A stretch of 64,000 bases of DNA, from the NCBI RefSeq assembly GCF_004339085.1, contig NZ_SMFX01000001.1, positions 1,315,227 through 1,379,226 on the forward strand. The letters are read 5' to 3'. Of this stretch, positions 1 through 8,741 are shown one piece after another. The DNA comes from Thiogranum longum. GTDB lineage: Bacteria > Pseudomonadota > Gammaproteobacteria > DSM-19610. The translations under genes and the position numbers were made by a program. Each line of letters opens with the position of its first letter. The stretch's first letter is position 1. The notes beneath the pieces were generated by a model. The model saw only the letters and a list, made by a program, of their open reading frames with translations, was not told the DNA's origin and searched no databases.

Positions 1-699
1 GCACATGCCCTGGGCATGAATGTTATTGGCTATGACCCTGACATTACCGTACAGAGCGCCTGGCAGATGTCTTCGGACGTGGAACAGGCGGCAGGTGTCG
101 ATGACCTGTTGTCACGCAGCGATTTCGTGACTTTCCATGTGCCGCTGGTCGATGCTACCCGTCATATGATCAACGAAGAGCGCCTGCACAGCATGCGCGA
201 TAATGTGGTGCTGCTCAATTTCTCGCGTAACGGCATCATCGATGACGAGGCTGTCGTCAAGGCGCTGGAGGAAGGCAAGGTCTACTCCTATGTCTGCGAC
301 TTCCCAAGCAACCTGCTCAAGGATCACCCACGCGTCATTACCCTGCCGCACCTGGGGGCCTCAACGAAAGAAGCCGAGGACAACTGTGCCATTATGGTTG
401 CCGACCAGGTCAGTGACTTCCTGGAAAACGGTAACGTACGCAACTCGGTCAATTTCCCCAAGGTCTACATGAAGCGTGGTGGCAAGTCGCGGCTGGCAGT
501 CGTCAATGCCAATGTTCCCAATATGCTCGGCCAGATTTCGACATCACTGGCGGAATCCGGTCTGAATATTGTCGATATGATCAACAAGTCGCGGGGAGAA
601 CTTGCCTATACGCTGGTCGATGTGGAGGGTGAAATCACTCAGGAATGCACCGACAGGATCGCTGCTACCGAAGGTGTGTTGTCGGTACGGACCCTGTAA
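1..699 (+). CDS. serA: D-3-phosphoglycerate dehydrogenase, C-terminal part (5' end outside window)
   Basis: This is the end of an NAD-dependent 2-hydroxyacid dehydrogenase. The reading frame is open from base 1 and encodes a nucleotide-binding-fold sequence (ALGMNVIGYDP), the substrate/catalytic region (VVLLNFSRNGIIDDEAV, then LPHLGAST with the catalytic His) and a C-terminal ACT domain over the last 75 residues or so (SRLAVVNANVPNMLGQIS). The ACT domain marks it as a SerA-type enzyme, which oxidises 3-phosphoglycerate in the first step of serine synthesis; that domain usually gives serine feedback. The pheA start follows 14 bp after the stop, so the two are probably cotranscribed. In Pseudomonas serC rather than serA sits at this point. 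Confidence 0.9.
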   Translation, partial: AHALGMNVIGYDPDITVQSAWQMSSDVEQAAGVDDLLSRSDFVTFHVPLVDATRHMINEERLHSMRDNVVLLNFSRNGIIDDEAVVKALEEGKVYSYVCDFPSNLLKDHPRVITLPHLGASTKEAEDNCAIMVADQVSDFLENGNVRNSVNFPKVYMKRGGKSRLAVVNANVPNMLGQISTSLAESGLNIVDMINKSRGELAYTLVDVEGEITQECTDRIAATEGVLSVRTL

Positions 700-713
700 A
701 GGACATTTGCACA

Positions 714-1796
714 ATGGCAAATCCGACACTTGATCAACTGCGCAAACACATCGACGCGCTGGATGAGAAAATCCAGGCGCTGTTGAATGAGCGCGCCAGT
801 TGCGCTCAACAGGTGGCGGAAGCCAAACGCAGTGAAGACCCTGACACAGTCTTTTACCGGCCGGAACGCGAGGCGGAAGTGCTGCGTATGGTGCGCGAAC
901 GTAACAACGGCCCACTTTCCGACGATGAAGTGGCACGCCTGTTCCGCGAGATCATGTCAGCCTGCCTTGCACTGGAACAACCGCTGACCATTGCTTACCT
1001 GGGGCCGGAAGGTACCTACACCCAGGAGGCTGCACTCAAGCACTTCGGGCATTCCGTACAGCTCAAGCCCCTGGCGGCGATTGACGAAATCTTCCGTGAA
1101 GTGGAGGCTGGTAGCGCCGACTTTGGCGTTGTACCGGTCGAAAATTCCATTGAAGGTGCCATCAACCACACGCTGGACATGTTCATCCGTTCGCCGCTGA
1201 AGATTTGCGGCGATGTCGAGCTGCGAATTCATCACCAGTTGATCACCAACAGCGAGAGTCTTGCTGCCGTGAAATCGGTGCATGCACATCAGCAGGCGCT
1301 TGCACAATGCCGGGAATGGCTGGACGCAAACCTGCCGGGCGTGGAACGCGTGGCGGTCAGCAGTAATGGTGAGGCGGCACGACAGGCGAGCGAGGACAGC
1401 GCCATTGCGGCCATTGCCAGCGATGCGGCGGCTGAAACCTATGGCCTGGATACGCTGGCCTCGAATATCGAGGATGACCCGAACAACACCACGCGCTTTC
1501 TGGTGGTGGGCGACCAGTCTGTTGGATCCAGCGGAAACGACAAGACCACGTTGATGGTGACAGTGCAAAACGAGGCCGGCGCCCTGTATTCCCTGCTGGA
1601 ACCGGTGTCGCGCCACGGTGTAAGTATGACCAAAATCGAATCGCGGCCATCACGCATGAGCAAATGGGACTATGTGTTCTTTGTCGACGTTGAAGGCCAC
1701 CGTGATGATGAAAGCGTCGCTGCTGCGCTGAAGGAACTGGAAACACGCGCATCGATGCTCAAGGTACTGGGGTCCTACCCCAAATGCGAGCTGTAG
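714..1796 (+). CDS. pheA: Bifunctional chorismate mutase / prephenate dehydratase (P-protein)
   Basis: This 360-residue protein converts chorismate to prephenate and prephenate to phenylpyruvate. The N-terminal 85 residues or so are an AroQ chorismate mutase helix bundle (LRKHIDALDEKIQALLNER). The prephenate dehydratase domain follows from about residue 92 (IAYLGPEGTYTQEAAL, then NNTTRFLVVG with the conserved Thr-Arg-Phe). A C-terminal ACT domain carries ESRPSR, the phenylalanine-sensing motif of the family. I chose ATG 714 because the longer frame beginning at 645 would run back into serA and add residues outside the mutase domain. Its stop codon directly abuts the next start, indicating translational coupling. 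Confidence 0.95.
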   Translation: MANPTLDQLRKHIDALDEKIQALLNERASCAQQVAEAKRSEDPDTVFYRPEREAEVLRMVRERNNGPLSDDEVARLFREIMSACLALEQPLTIAYLGPEGTYTQEAALKHFGHSVQLKPLAAIDEIFREVEAGSADFGVVPVENSIEGAINHTLDMFIRSPLKICGDVELRIHHQLITNSESLAAVKSVHAHQQALAQCREWLDANLPGVERVAVSSNGEAARQASEDSAIAAIASDAAAETYGLDTLASNIEDDPNNTTRFLVVGDQSVGSSGNDKTTLMVTVQNEAGALYSLLEPVSRHGVSMTKIESRPSRMSKWDYVFFVDVEGHRDDESVAAALKELETRASMLKVLGSYPKCEL

Positions 1797-2915
1797 ATGA
1801 CGGCAAGCCTGCTTGAATCCGCTATTCCCGGTGTACAGGGGTTGCGGCCGTATGCGCCAGGCAAGCCGCTCAGCGAGCTGGAGCGTGAATACGGCATCAC
1901 AGATGCTGTCAAGCTTGCTTCCAACGAAAACCCCCTCGGCCCTTCAAAATCTGTACTGGACGCCTTGCAGTGTGGTTACCACGAACTGGCGCGTTACCCG
2001 GACGGTAACGGTTTTGAACTGAAATCCGCGCTGGCGGAACGGCATGACGTCAAAGCGGAATGGATAACACTGGGAAATGGTTCCAATGATGTGCTGGAGA
2101 TGGTGGCGCGGGCCTTCCTGTCGCCTCAATCATCTGCTGTATTCTCGGCGCATGCTTTTGCGGTGTACCCGATTGTGACCCAGGCGATTGGTGCGAGGTC
2201 GCGGGTGGCAGCAGCACACAATGGCAGGCGCGGTCCCCTGTTCGGCCACGATCTCGATGCCATGCATGCGCAGATCGATGCGGATACCCGCGTGGTATTT
2301 ATTGCCAATCCCAACAACCCGACCGGGACGTGGTTGCCGCATAATGCCTTGCGGAGTTTTATCGAAAGTGTTCCGGCTGAGGTAGTGGTTGTAATCGATG
2401 AGGCCTACTTTGAGTATGTGGATGAAGAAGATTACCCGGATACGTCTCAGTGGGTGGATGAGTTCCCTAACCTGCTGGTGACGCGTACTTTCTCCAAAGC
2501 CTACGGCCTGGCCTCGCTACGTATCGGATATGGCGTCAGCCAACCGATCCTGGCGGACGTGCTGAACCGTGTCCGTCAGCCATTCAACGTGAACAGTTTT
2601 GCCCAACTGGCGGCGCGTGCAGCGCTGGACGACAGGGAGCATCTGGCGCGTGCTGTCGAAATAAACCGGCAGGGCATGGCGCAACTGACGAAAGGCTTTG
2701 ATGAGCTGACCCTGCCTTATATCCCTTCGGCAGGAAATTTTATCTCGGTTGATGTCGGACGAGACCCCGGCACGGTTTACGAAGCCTTGCTGCACGAAGG
2801 TGTCATTGTGCGACCGGTTGATAACTATGGCATGCCCGGTTACCTGCGCGTCAGCATTGGCCTTGAAGACGAGAACCGACGTTGCCTGGAAGCGCTGGGC
2901 AAGGTGCTGGCATGA
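1797..2915 (+). CDS. hisC: Histidinol-phosphate / aromatic aminotransferase (HisC2 type)
   Basis: This 372-residue fold-type I PLP aminotransferase shows the HisC family signatures: LASNENPLGPS near residue 40, ANPNNPTG in the middle, and TRTFSKAYGLASLRIGYG with the Schiff-base lysine. HisC enzymes transaminate imidazole acetol phosphate, and HisC2 paralogues beside pheA and tyrA commonly act on phenylpyruvate, hydroxyphenylpyruvate or prephenate. The position between pheA and tyrA, rather than in a his operon, suggests the aromatic role. The start abuts the pheA stop and the end overlaps tyrA by four bases (ATGA), so the three genes look tightly coupled. Confidence 0.9.
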   Translation: MTASLLESAIPGVQGLRPYAPGKPLSELEREYGITDAVKLASNENPLGPSKSVLDALQCGYHELARYPDGNGFELKSALAERHDVKAEWITLGNGSNDVLEMVARAFLSPQSSAVFSAHAFAVYPIVTQAIGARSRVAAAHNGRRGPLFGHDLDAMHAQIDADTRVVFIANPNNPTGTWLPHNALRSFIESVPAEVVVVIDEAYFEYVDEEDYPDTSQWVDEFPNLLVTRTFSKAYGLASLRIGYGVSQPILADVLNRVRQPFNVNSFAQLAARAALDDREHLARAVEINRQGMAQLTKGFDELTLPYIPSAGNFISVDVGRDPGTVYEALLHEGVIVRPVDNYGMPGYLRVSIGLEDENRRCLEALGKVLA

Positions 2916-3790
2916 TCAGGCGACTGTGCATAATCGGTGTGGGACTGATCGGTGGTTCGCTGGCGAGAGCGCTGCGGGAAGCCGGTTATGTCGAAGAGAT
3001 TGTTGGTTCCAGCCGCCGCGAGGAACACCTGCAGGAAGCGCTCGATCTGGGTGTCATCGATCGTTTCGATAGCGACCCGGCGCGCGCTGTTGAAGGTGCG
3101 GATATGGTGTTTGTCGCTGTACCGCTGGGTGCGATGGGCAAAGTCTTTGAAAGCATTGCGGGCAAGCTGGCGACAGGTGCCGTGGTGACGGATGGCGGCA
3201 GCGCCAAGGCCAGCGTGGTGCGTGATGTCTGTACAGCGGTCGGGGACACACCGGACTGGTTTGTGCCCGGGCACCCCATCGCCGGCACAGAACAAAGTGG
3301 CGTGGCGGCCTCATTCGCGGGGCTATACCAGGGACGGCGGGTGATATTGACGCCACTCGAACAGACCCGGCCAGAGGCTACTGCCAGGGTTCGCGCCATG
3401 TGGGAGGCCGCGGGTGCAACGGTTAATGAAATGAGCGTGGAGCACCACGACGAAGTGCTTGCCGCCACCAGTCACTTGCCGCACATGCTGGCGTTTGCGC
3501 TGGTGGAAAGCCTGGCGCGACTTTCCGAGCAACGTGAAATATTTGAATATGCCGCAGGTGGCTTTACCGATTTTACGCGTATCGCATCCAGTGACCCGGT
3601 GATGTGGCGCGATATCTGTATCGCCAACCGCGATGCGCTGCTAAAGATGCTGGAGCGTTTCAATACTGACCTTGAAACGCTGCATACGGCTATCGACAGC
3701 CGTGATGAAGAAACCCTGTTGCGTATATTTACCGAAGCCAAAGTGGCGCGTGATGCCTTTTCCCGCCCCGCCGAAAAGTCAAAGGACTAG
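2912..3790 (+). CDS. tyrA: Prephenate (arogenate) dehydrogenase
   Basis: This 292-residue NAD(P)-dependent dehydrogenase makes 4-hydroxyphenylpyruvate from prephenate, or tyrosine from arogenate. The dinucleotide motif GVGLIGGSLARALREAG is near the N terminus, and VPGHPIAGTEQSGV around residue 115 is the TyrA substrate region with its conserved His. The helical C-terminal dimerisation domain contains ATSHLPHMLAFALV and FTRIASSDPVMW. There is no fused chorismate mutase or ACT domain. ATG 2912 overlaps the hisC stop. In Pseudomonas relatives tyrA and aroA are fused into one polypeptide; here they are separate and the gap holds a palindromic repeat. Confidence 0.92.
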   Translation: MIRRLCIIGVGLIGGSLARALREAGYVEEIVGSSRREEHLQEALDLGVIDRFDSDPARAVEGADMVFVAVPLGAMGKVFESIAGKLATGAVVTDGGSAKASVVRDVCTAVGDTPDWFVPGHPIAGTEQSGVAASFAGLYQGRRVILTPLEQTRPEATARVRAMWEAAGATVNEMSVEHHDEVLAATSHLPHMLAFALVESLARLSEQREIFEYAAGGFTDFTRIASSDPVMWRDICIANRDALLKMLERFNTDLETLHTAIDSRDEETLLRIFTEAKVARDAFSRPAEKSKD

Positions 3791-3808
3791 TTTGTTGTTA
3801 TGAGCATG

Positions 3809-3912
3809 CTGATTAAAACGTCATGCCGGCGCAGGCCGGCATCCAGTTATGTCAAATGTCATGGATTCCGGCATTCGCCGGAATGACGGAAGAGAAATTA
3901 ATCAGGGGTTCC
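3809..3912. repeat. Palindromic interspersed repeat, family A copy 1
   Basis: The block contains two hairpins: CATGCCGGCGCAGGCCGGCAT on the left, read in part as CCGGC/GCCGG arms, and TTCCGGCATTCGCCGGAA on the right. They are bounded by CTGATTAAAACGTCAT and GAATGACGG...AATTAATCAGGGGTTCC. The same modules recur at 8240-8305, 58051-58096 and 59210-59318. The copy fills the tyrA-aroA gap, and its right end lies only a few bases before the aroA start. Confidence 0.85.
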
Positions 3913-3917
3913 TGTCT

Positions 3918-5237
3918 ATGAACAAGCATTCATCACCTCAATTTAAAGCCACACCGGGTGGTTCGCTGAAAGGCAAGCTCCGCGTGCCCGGCGACAAGTC
4001 GATTTCCCATCGTTCCATCATGCTGGGTGCGCTGGCCGATGGTGTGACGGAAATCCAGGGCTTTCTGGAAGGCGAGGACAGCCTGGCGACGCTGAAGGCA
4101 TTCCTTGCCATGGGTGTTTCCATCGACGGACCCCATGAGGGCCGTGTAGTGGTAAAGGGTGTCGGCATGCACGGTCTGACAGCGCCCGCCACTGCACTCG
4201 ATCTGGGTAATTCCGGCACCTCAATGCGCCTGTTGTCCGGGCTACTGGCAGGACAGGAATTTGATGTTGAGCTGGTGGGTGACCACTCGTTGATGAGTCG
4301 TCCCATGCGACGTGTGACCGAACCACTGGCAAAGATGGGCGCTGTTATTGAAACCACGGATGAGGGTACCGCACCGTTACGTATTCGCGGTGGACAGACA
4401 TTAAAGGGTATCGATTACGACATGCCGGTTGCCAGTGCCCAGGTGAAATCCTGTTTATTACTGGCCGGTCTGTATGCGCAGGGCAAAACCTGTGTCACCG
4501 AACCGGCGCCGACCCGCGACCATACCGAGCGCATGTTGTCGGGCATGGGCTACGAGGTCGTGCGAAACACGAGTCGCGCCTGTGTGGAGGGTGGCGGTCA
4601 CCTGAAGGCAGCGGCAATCGACGTGCCGTCTGATATTTCATCGGCGGCTTTTTTTCTGGTCGGTGCTTCCATCGCCCCCGGTTCAGACCTGTTGATCGAA
4701 CATGTCGGTATCAACCCGACGCGCACGGGGGTACTGGAAATACTGCGCCTGATGGGGGCTGATATTGAAGTGCAGAACCCGCGAGAGGTCGGTGGAGAAC
4801 CGGTCGCGGACCTGCGCGTACGCTACGCGCCACTGAAAGGAATCGATATCCCCGTTGAGCAGGTGCCACTGGCTATTGATGAATTCCCGGCCCTGTTTGT
4901 TGCGGCCGCCTGTGCAGAAGGACGCACTGTGCTGGCCGGTGCAGAAGAATTACGCGTCAAGGAAAGTGACCGTATCCAGGTGATGGCTGATGGTTTGCAG
5001 GCACTCGGTGTCGATGCGCAGGCGACACCTGACGGTATGATCATCGAGGGTGGCGCGATCAATGGCGGTCGCGTCGACAGTTGCGGTGATCACCGTATCG
5101 CCATGTCTTTTGCCATGGCAGCATTACGTTCCAGGAGCGAAATCGTTATCGACGATTGCGATAACGTAAACACCTCATTTCCTGACTTTGTCGGGCTGGC
5201 TTCAACAGCCGGTCTTTCCATTCAGGCGGTGCGCTAG
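3918..5237 (+). CDS. aroA: 3-phosphoshikimate 1-carboxyvinyltransferase (EPSP synthase)
   Basis: This 439-residue enzyme joins PEP to shikimate-3-phosphate in the sixth step of the shikimate pathway. Visible family motifs are [17 protein letters not shown] near residue 20, [17 protein letters not shown] near residue 95, and [17 protein letters not shown] with the conserved Lys/Glu/Asp/Arg run near residue 350. The C terminus contains [16 protein letters not shown]. An in-frame ATG at 3849 lies inside the palindromic repeat and would add repeat-encoded residues, so ATG 3918 is preferred; the AGGGG at 3904-3908 that could serve as its ribosome binding site belongs to the repeat end. The cmk gene follows after 2 bp. 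Confidence 0.96.
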   Translation: MNKHSSPQFKATPGGSLKGKLRVPGDKSISHRSIMLGALADGVTEIQGFLEGEDSLATLKAFLAMGVSIDGPHEGRVVVKGVGMHGLTAPATALDLGNSGTSMRLLSGLLAGQEFDVELVGDHSLMSRPMRRVTEPLAKMGAVIETTDEGTAPLRIRGGQTLKGIDYDMPVASAQVKSCLLLAGLYAQGKTCVTEPAPTRDHTERMLSGMGYEVVRNTSRACVEGGGHLKAAAIDVPSDISSAAFFLVGASIAPGSDLLIEHVGINPTRTGVLEILRLMGADIEVQNPREVGGEPVADLRVRYAPLKGIDIPVEQVPLAIDEFPALFVAAACAEGRTVLAGAEELRVKESDRIQVMADGLQALGVDAQATPDGMIIEGGAINGGRVDSCGDHRIAMSFAMAALRSRSEIVIDDCDNVNTSFPDFVGLASTAGLSIQAVR

Positions 5238-5239
5238 TT

Positions 5240-5932
5240 ATGGCAGGTCAGGGCAGCATGTCTGTACCCGTTATTACCGTGGATGGCCCCAGTGGTTCCG
5301 GCAAGGGCACCATCAGTCACGCCGTGGCAAAAGCGCTGGGCTTTCATTTTCTCGACAGTGGGGCGCTGTACCGCATTCTGGCCTATGCCGCACAACAAAA
5401 AGGTATTGCCCTTGATGATGAGCCGGCGCTGGCGGAACTGGCCGGAAAACTCGACATCCACTTCCCTGCCGAGGGCGAAAATGACGTTGTCCTGCTGGAC
5501 GGGGTGAATGTCGGTAATAACATCCGCACCGAGGCCGCCGGCGCGGGTGCGTCGAGAGTTGCCGCTCTGCCAGCGGTGCGCGAGGCGCTGCTGCAGCGCC
5601 AGCGTGATTTCCGCCAGTCGCCCGGGCTGGTGGCGGATGGCCGCGACATGGGGACCGTGGTTTTCCCCGATGCCGCGGTAAAATTCTTCCTCACCGCCAG
5701 CGCAGAAGAACGTGCAAGAAGGCGATTCAACCAGCTGAAGGAAAAAGGAAAAGAATCACCTTACGAGGAAATCCTGGCAGACATTCAGGCCCGGGACGAG
5801 CGAGATTCCAGCCGCGCTGTAGCACCCCTGAAACCTGCGCAGGATGCGATACAGATCGATACCACTTCGCTGGATATTCCCACCACCATTACACGGGTTC
5901 TCGACGCGATAAAAAACCGTCTAAACCCGTGA
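5240..5932 (+). CDS. cmk: Cytidylate kinase
   Basis: This protein of 230 residues is the usual length for bacterial CMP/dCMP kinase, which recycles CMP to CDP with ATP. The P-loop is [11 protein letters not shown] at about residues 12-22, followed by DSGALYR, and [15 protein letters not shown] is the Cmk signature. The C-terminal lid/CMP region contains [13 protein letters not shown] and [13 protein letters not shown]. Translation may start at 5240 or at ATG 5258; the first is two bases after the aroA stop and would couple translation. The aroA-cmk-rpsA order is conserved in gammaproteobacteria. Confidence 0.95.
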   Translation: MAGQGSMSVPVITVDGPSGSGKGTISHAVAKALGFHFLDSGALYRILAYAAQQKGIALDDEPALAELAGKLDIHFPAEGENDVVLLDGVNVGNNIRTEAAGAGASRVAALPAVREALLQRQRDFRQSPGLVADGRDMGTVVFPDAAVKFFLTASAEERARRRFNQLKEKGKESPYEEILADIQARDERDSSRAVAPLKPAQDAIQIDTTSLDIPTTITRVLDAIKNRLNP

Positions 5933-6092
5933 AATTCAAAGACTATAAGGTTATACTTCACGGTTACGCGGTCTGGTAGCGTTTTTAATTGCTCCCAGTT
6001 TGTCTAACCTCAACCCGCCCACCGGGATGTTTGCCGGTCGAGCGGATATTACTTATGCCGTTGCATTTGCGCTGCGGAAGGATTTTTAACCC
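5933..6092 (+). promoter_or_regulatory. rpsA leader region
   Basis: These 160 bases separate cmk from rpsA and encode nothing recognisable. A strong ribosome binding site, GGAAGGA at 6076-6082, lies ten bases before the rpsA ATG. In E. coli the rpsA leader folds into hairpins recognised by S1 for autogenous control; I see AT-rich, possibly foldable sequence here but cannot demonstrate equivalent hairpins. Confidence 0.4.
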
Positions 6093-7769
6093 ATGTCTGA
6101 AAGTTTTGCTGAACTGTTTGAAGAGAGCCTGGCCAATAAAGAAATGCGCCCGGGCACCATTGTTACTGGTACCGTTGTTGATATTCAGCCCGATGCCGTC
6201 ATCGTTAATGCTGGTCTGAAGTCCGAAGGTGTCATCCCGATAGAACAGTTCAAGAACAGTCAGGGTGAACTCGAAGTCGCTGTTGGCGACCCCGTTGAGG
6301 TTTCACTGGAGGCCGTTGAAGACGGCTTTGGCGCCACGCGTCTTTCACGCGAAAAAGCCAAACGCGCACAGGTCTGGATACGACTGGAAAAAGCTTTCGA
6401 AGAAGGCGAGGTCGTCAAGGGTATTATCAGCGGAAAGGTCAAGGGCGGCTTCACCGTCGACATCGAAGACATCCGCGCCTTCCTGCCGGGCTCACTGGTC
6501 GATGTCCGTCCGGTACGCGACACCACTTACCTGGAAGGTAAGGAACTCGAATTCAAGGTTATCAAGCTGGACCAGCGCCGCAACAACGTGGTGGTATCCC
6601 GTCGCGCCGTGGTCGAGACCGAATACAGTGCAGAGCGCGAAGAACTGCTGGAAAGCCTGCAGGAAGGTGCGGAAGTCAAGGGTATCGTCAAGAACCTCAC
6701 CGACTACGGTGTGTTCGTCGACCTGGGCGGCATCGATGGTCTGCTGCACATCACCGACATGGCCTGGAAGCGCGTCAAGCATCCTTCCGAGATTGTTGAA
6801 GTCGGCCAGGAGATCGACGTCAAGGTGCTCAAGTTCGATCGCGAGCGCAACCGCGTATCGCTGGGCCTGAAACAGCTGGGCCAGGATCCGTGGGCAGATC
6901 TCGCGCGCCGTTACCCGGAAGGCAAGCGCCTGTTCGGCAAGGTTACCAACATTGCCGACTACGGTTGCTTCGTGGAACTCGAAGATGGCGTGGAAGGCCT
7001 GGTGCACGTTTCCGAAATGGACTGGACCAACAAGAACGTCAACCCGGGCAAGATGGTTCATATCGGCCAGGAAGTCGAAGTCATTGTGCTGGACATCGAC
7101 GAAGAGCGTCGCCGCATCTCGCTGGGCATGAAGCAGATCCACAACAACCCGTGGGACGAGTTCTCCGCAACCCACAACAAGGGCGATCATGTGAAGGGCA
7201 CCATCAAGTCGATTACCGACTTCGGTATCTTCATCGGTCTGGATGGTGGCATCGATGGTCTGATCCATCTGTCCGACATCTCCTGGCACGATCCGGGCGA
7301 AGAAGCGGTACGTAATTACAAAAAAGGTGATGAGCTGGAAGCCGTGGTACTGTCGGTTGACGCCGAGCGCGAGCGAATTTCCTTGGGTATCAAACAGCTT
7401 GAGAAAGATCCTTTCTCCAATTTCTCAGCAGATAACGCTAAAGGAAGTATTGTTAAGGGCGTTATTAAGGAAGTCGACGCCAAAGCGGCGATTGTTGACC
7501 TTGGCGACGGCATCGAAGGCACCCTGCGTGCGTCCGAACTGGCCCGCGACCGGGTCGAGGATGCCCGCACCGTGTTGACGGTAGGCCAGGAAATTGAAGC
7601 CAAGTACATTGGTATGGATCGCAAGACCCGCACCATTGCGCTGTCTATCAAGGCCAAGGATACCGAAGAGGAAGCCGCCGCAGTGAAGGATTATACACGC
7701 AGCTCCGGCGCCACAGGCGCAACATTGGGCGACGTGTTGAAGGAACAACTTGAAAATAGTGGTGACTAA
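6093..7769 (+). CDS. rpsA: 30S ribosomal protein S1
   Basis: This 558-residue protein has six tandem S1 (OB-fold) RNA-binding repeats, matching E. coli S1 (557). Repeats 1 and 2 are divergent ribosome-anchoring modules ([21 protein letters not shown], near residue 27). Repeats 3 to 6 are canonical, for example [41 protein letters not shown] and [19 protein letters not shown]1 binds mRNA leaders and docks them on the 30S subunit. The next gene is ihfB, as in E. coli and Pseudomonas. Confidence 0.98.
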   Translation: MSESFAELFEESLANKEMRPGTIVTGTVVDIQPDAVIVNAGLKSEGVIPIEQFKNSQGELEVAVGDPVEVSLEAVEDGFGATRLSREKAKRAQVWIRLEKAFEEGEVVKGIISGKVKGGFTVDIEDIRAFLPGSLVDVRPVRDTTYLEGKELEFKVIKLDQRRNNVVVSRRAVVETEYSAEREELLESLQEGAEVKGIVKNLTDYGVFVDLGGIDGLLHITDMAWKRVKHPSEIVEVGQEIDVKVLKFDRERNRVSLGLKQLGQDPWADLARRYPEGKRLFGKVTNIADYGCFVELEDGVEGLVHVSEMDWTNKNVNPGKMVHIGQEVEVIVLDIDEERRRISLGMKQIHNNPWDEFSATHNKGDHVKGTIKSITDFGIFIGLDGGIDGLIHLSDISWHDPGEEAVRNYKKGDELEAVVLSVDAERERISLGIKQLEKDPFSNFSADNAKGSIVKGVIKEVDAKAAIVDLGDGIEGTLRASELARDRVEDARTVLTVGQEIEAKYIGMDRKTRTIALSIKAKDTEEEAAAVKDYTRSSGATGATLGDVLKEQLENSGD

Positions 7770-7850
7770 TCAGTAATTTGGTCTAAACTATAGCGCATAG
7801 AGGCAGGAGGGGGCCATTTCAGGCCTCCGAGCCGAAACGGGGACAGTTTT

Positions 7851-8216
7851 ATGACAAAATCTGAATTAATTGAAATACTTGCAGCCAAGAACAGCCATCT
7901 GAACCATAAAGATGTCGAGCTCGCGGTGAAGAGTCTGATTGAACAGATGAGTCAGTCCCTGTCGACCGGTAACCGGATTGAAATTCGTGGTTTTGGCAGT
8001 TTTTCGCTGCACTATCGTCCACCACGGATGGGACGTAACCCCAAAACCGGTGAAGCCGTTGCGCTGGCCGCCAAATATGTGCCGCATTTCAAGCCTGGCA
8101 AGGAATTGCGTGAGCGGGTGAATATCTATGGTCGCACCGATCAGCAGCCGGCCGAGAATGCGTCATCAGCTCCGGAAGGTGATCAGACACCTTCCAGCAG
8201 TGGTAGCCTGTTCTGA
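7851..8216 (+). CDS. ihfB: Integration host factor subunit beta with extended C-terminal tail
   Basis: This 121-residue DNA-bending HU/IHF-family protein is assigned to the beta subunit from [14 protein letters not shown], the beta-arm [10 protein letters not shown] and its place after rpsA. Residues 1 to about 94 cover the whole fold. The extra 27 residues or so ([19 protein letters not shown]...) are polar, proline/serine-rich and probably disordered, whereas E. coli IhfB stops near residue 94. It would pair with IhfA encoded at 47518-47820. The 81-bp gap before it contains a GGCC/GGCC hairpin but no clear promoter. Confidence 0.93.
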   Translation: MTKSELIEILAAKNSHLNHKDVELAVKSLIEQMSQSLSTGNRIEIRGFGSFSLHYRPPRMGRNPKTGEAVALAAKYVPHFKPGKELRERVNIYGRTDQQPAENASSAPEGDQTPSSSGSLF

Positions 8217-8239
8217 AAATCTAATAAATAACGTCACAT

Positions 8240-8305
8240 CGTCACACCGGCGCAGGCCGGTGTCCATAAACAAACCACTGGATTCCGGCATGCACCGGAA
8301 TGACG
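8240..8305. repeat. Palindromic interspersed repeat, family A copy 2
   Basis: Two hairpins, CACCGGCGCAGGCCGGTG and TTCCGGCATGCACCGGAA, are flanked by CGTCA and TGACG. The linker contains AAACCACTGGATTC, as in the copy at 59210-59318. It lacks the outer GGAACCT ends, so it looks truncated. It sits downstream of ihfB just before that gene's terminator. Confidence 0.8.
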
Positions 8306-8335
8306 ATACTTGCGGGAATGACGACGCAAAACACC

Positions 8336-8362
8336 AAACGCCGGCTTGTCCGGCGTTTTTTT
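8336..8362 (+). terminator. Rho-independent terminator after ihfB
   Basis: AAACGCCGG and CCGGCGTTT form a nine-base-pair stem with the five-base loop CTTGT, followed by a run of T. It ends the rpsA-ihfB transcript before the lapA unit. Confidence 0.85.
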
Positions 8363-8439
8363 ATGGCCGGGTGATTGCCGCCAACCGGTAAAGCACCGAT
8401 AATCTGTTCCTGTCCTGATGCAAGCCTCAAAGGAACCAC

Positions 8440-8727
8440 ATGCTGCGCCTTATCAACATACTTTTGCTTATTACGCTCACTGTTCTGGGTCTTTCCTTCG
8501 CCGTGCTGAATGCTGACCCGGTACCACTCAACTACTATTTTGGTTACCGGGATATACCGCTATCCATGATCGTCGTCGTAGCGTTGGCGACCGGCGCGGT
8601 GATCGGTGTGCTGGTCAGTATGGGTATACTGCTGCGACAAAAGCAGCAGACCTTCCGTCTGCGCCGCCAGTTGAAGAAAGCTGAAAAGTCGGTATCCACC
8701 ACCAGCGTTTTGCCGGCCGGTAAATAA
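8440..8727 (+). CDS. lapA: Lipopolysaccharide assembly protein A (DUF1049 family)
   Basis: This 95-residue inner-membrane protein has two predicted transmembrane helices, at roughly residues 3-22 (LINILLLITLTVLGLSFAVL) and 40-65 (SMIVVVALATGAVIGVLVSM). A short basic coiled-coil-like tail follows (LRRQLKKAEKS). LapA pairs with LapB in enterics, where the pair tunes LpxC degradation by FtsH and so lipid A output. AGGA lies a few bases before the ATG, and lapB begins 14 bp after the stop, the standard arrangement. Confidence 0.88.
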   Translation: MLRLINILLLITLTVLGLSFAVLNADPVPLNYYFGYRDIPLSMIVVVALATGAVIGVLVSMGILLRQKQQTFRLRRQLKKAEKSVSTTSVLPAGK

Positions 8728-8741
8728 AGGGCGCTGACGAT

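Noticed and set aside
645-713. Upstream extension of pheA overlapping serA
   Set aside because: The added residues do not belong to the chorismate mutase domain, and ATG 714 gives the normal length.
3849-3917. Longer aroA reading frame beginning at ATG 3849
   Set aside because: The start and the first 20 or so codons lie in the palindromic repeat and match no EPSP synthase N terminus; ATG 3918 fits better.
5976-5990. TGGTAGCGTTTTT in the rpsA leader as an ops element
   Set aside because: It shares the GGTAGCGT core, but rpsA is not a long horizontally acquired operon and the flanking bases differ; treated as coincidence.
6492-7289. 265-codon minus-strand open frame opposite rpsA
   Set aside because: It is a repeat-rich shadow of the S1 domains; no family match is apparent.
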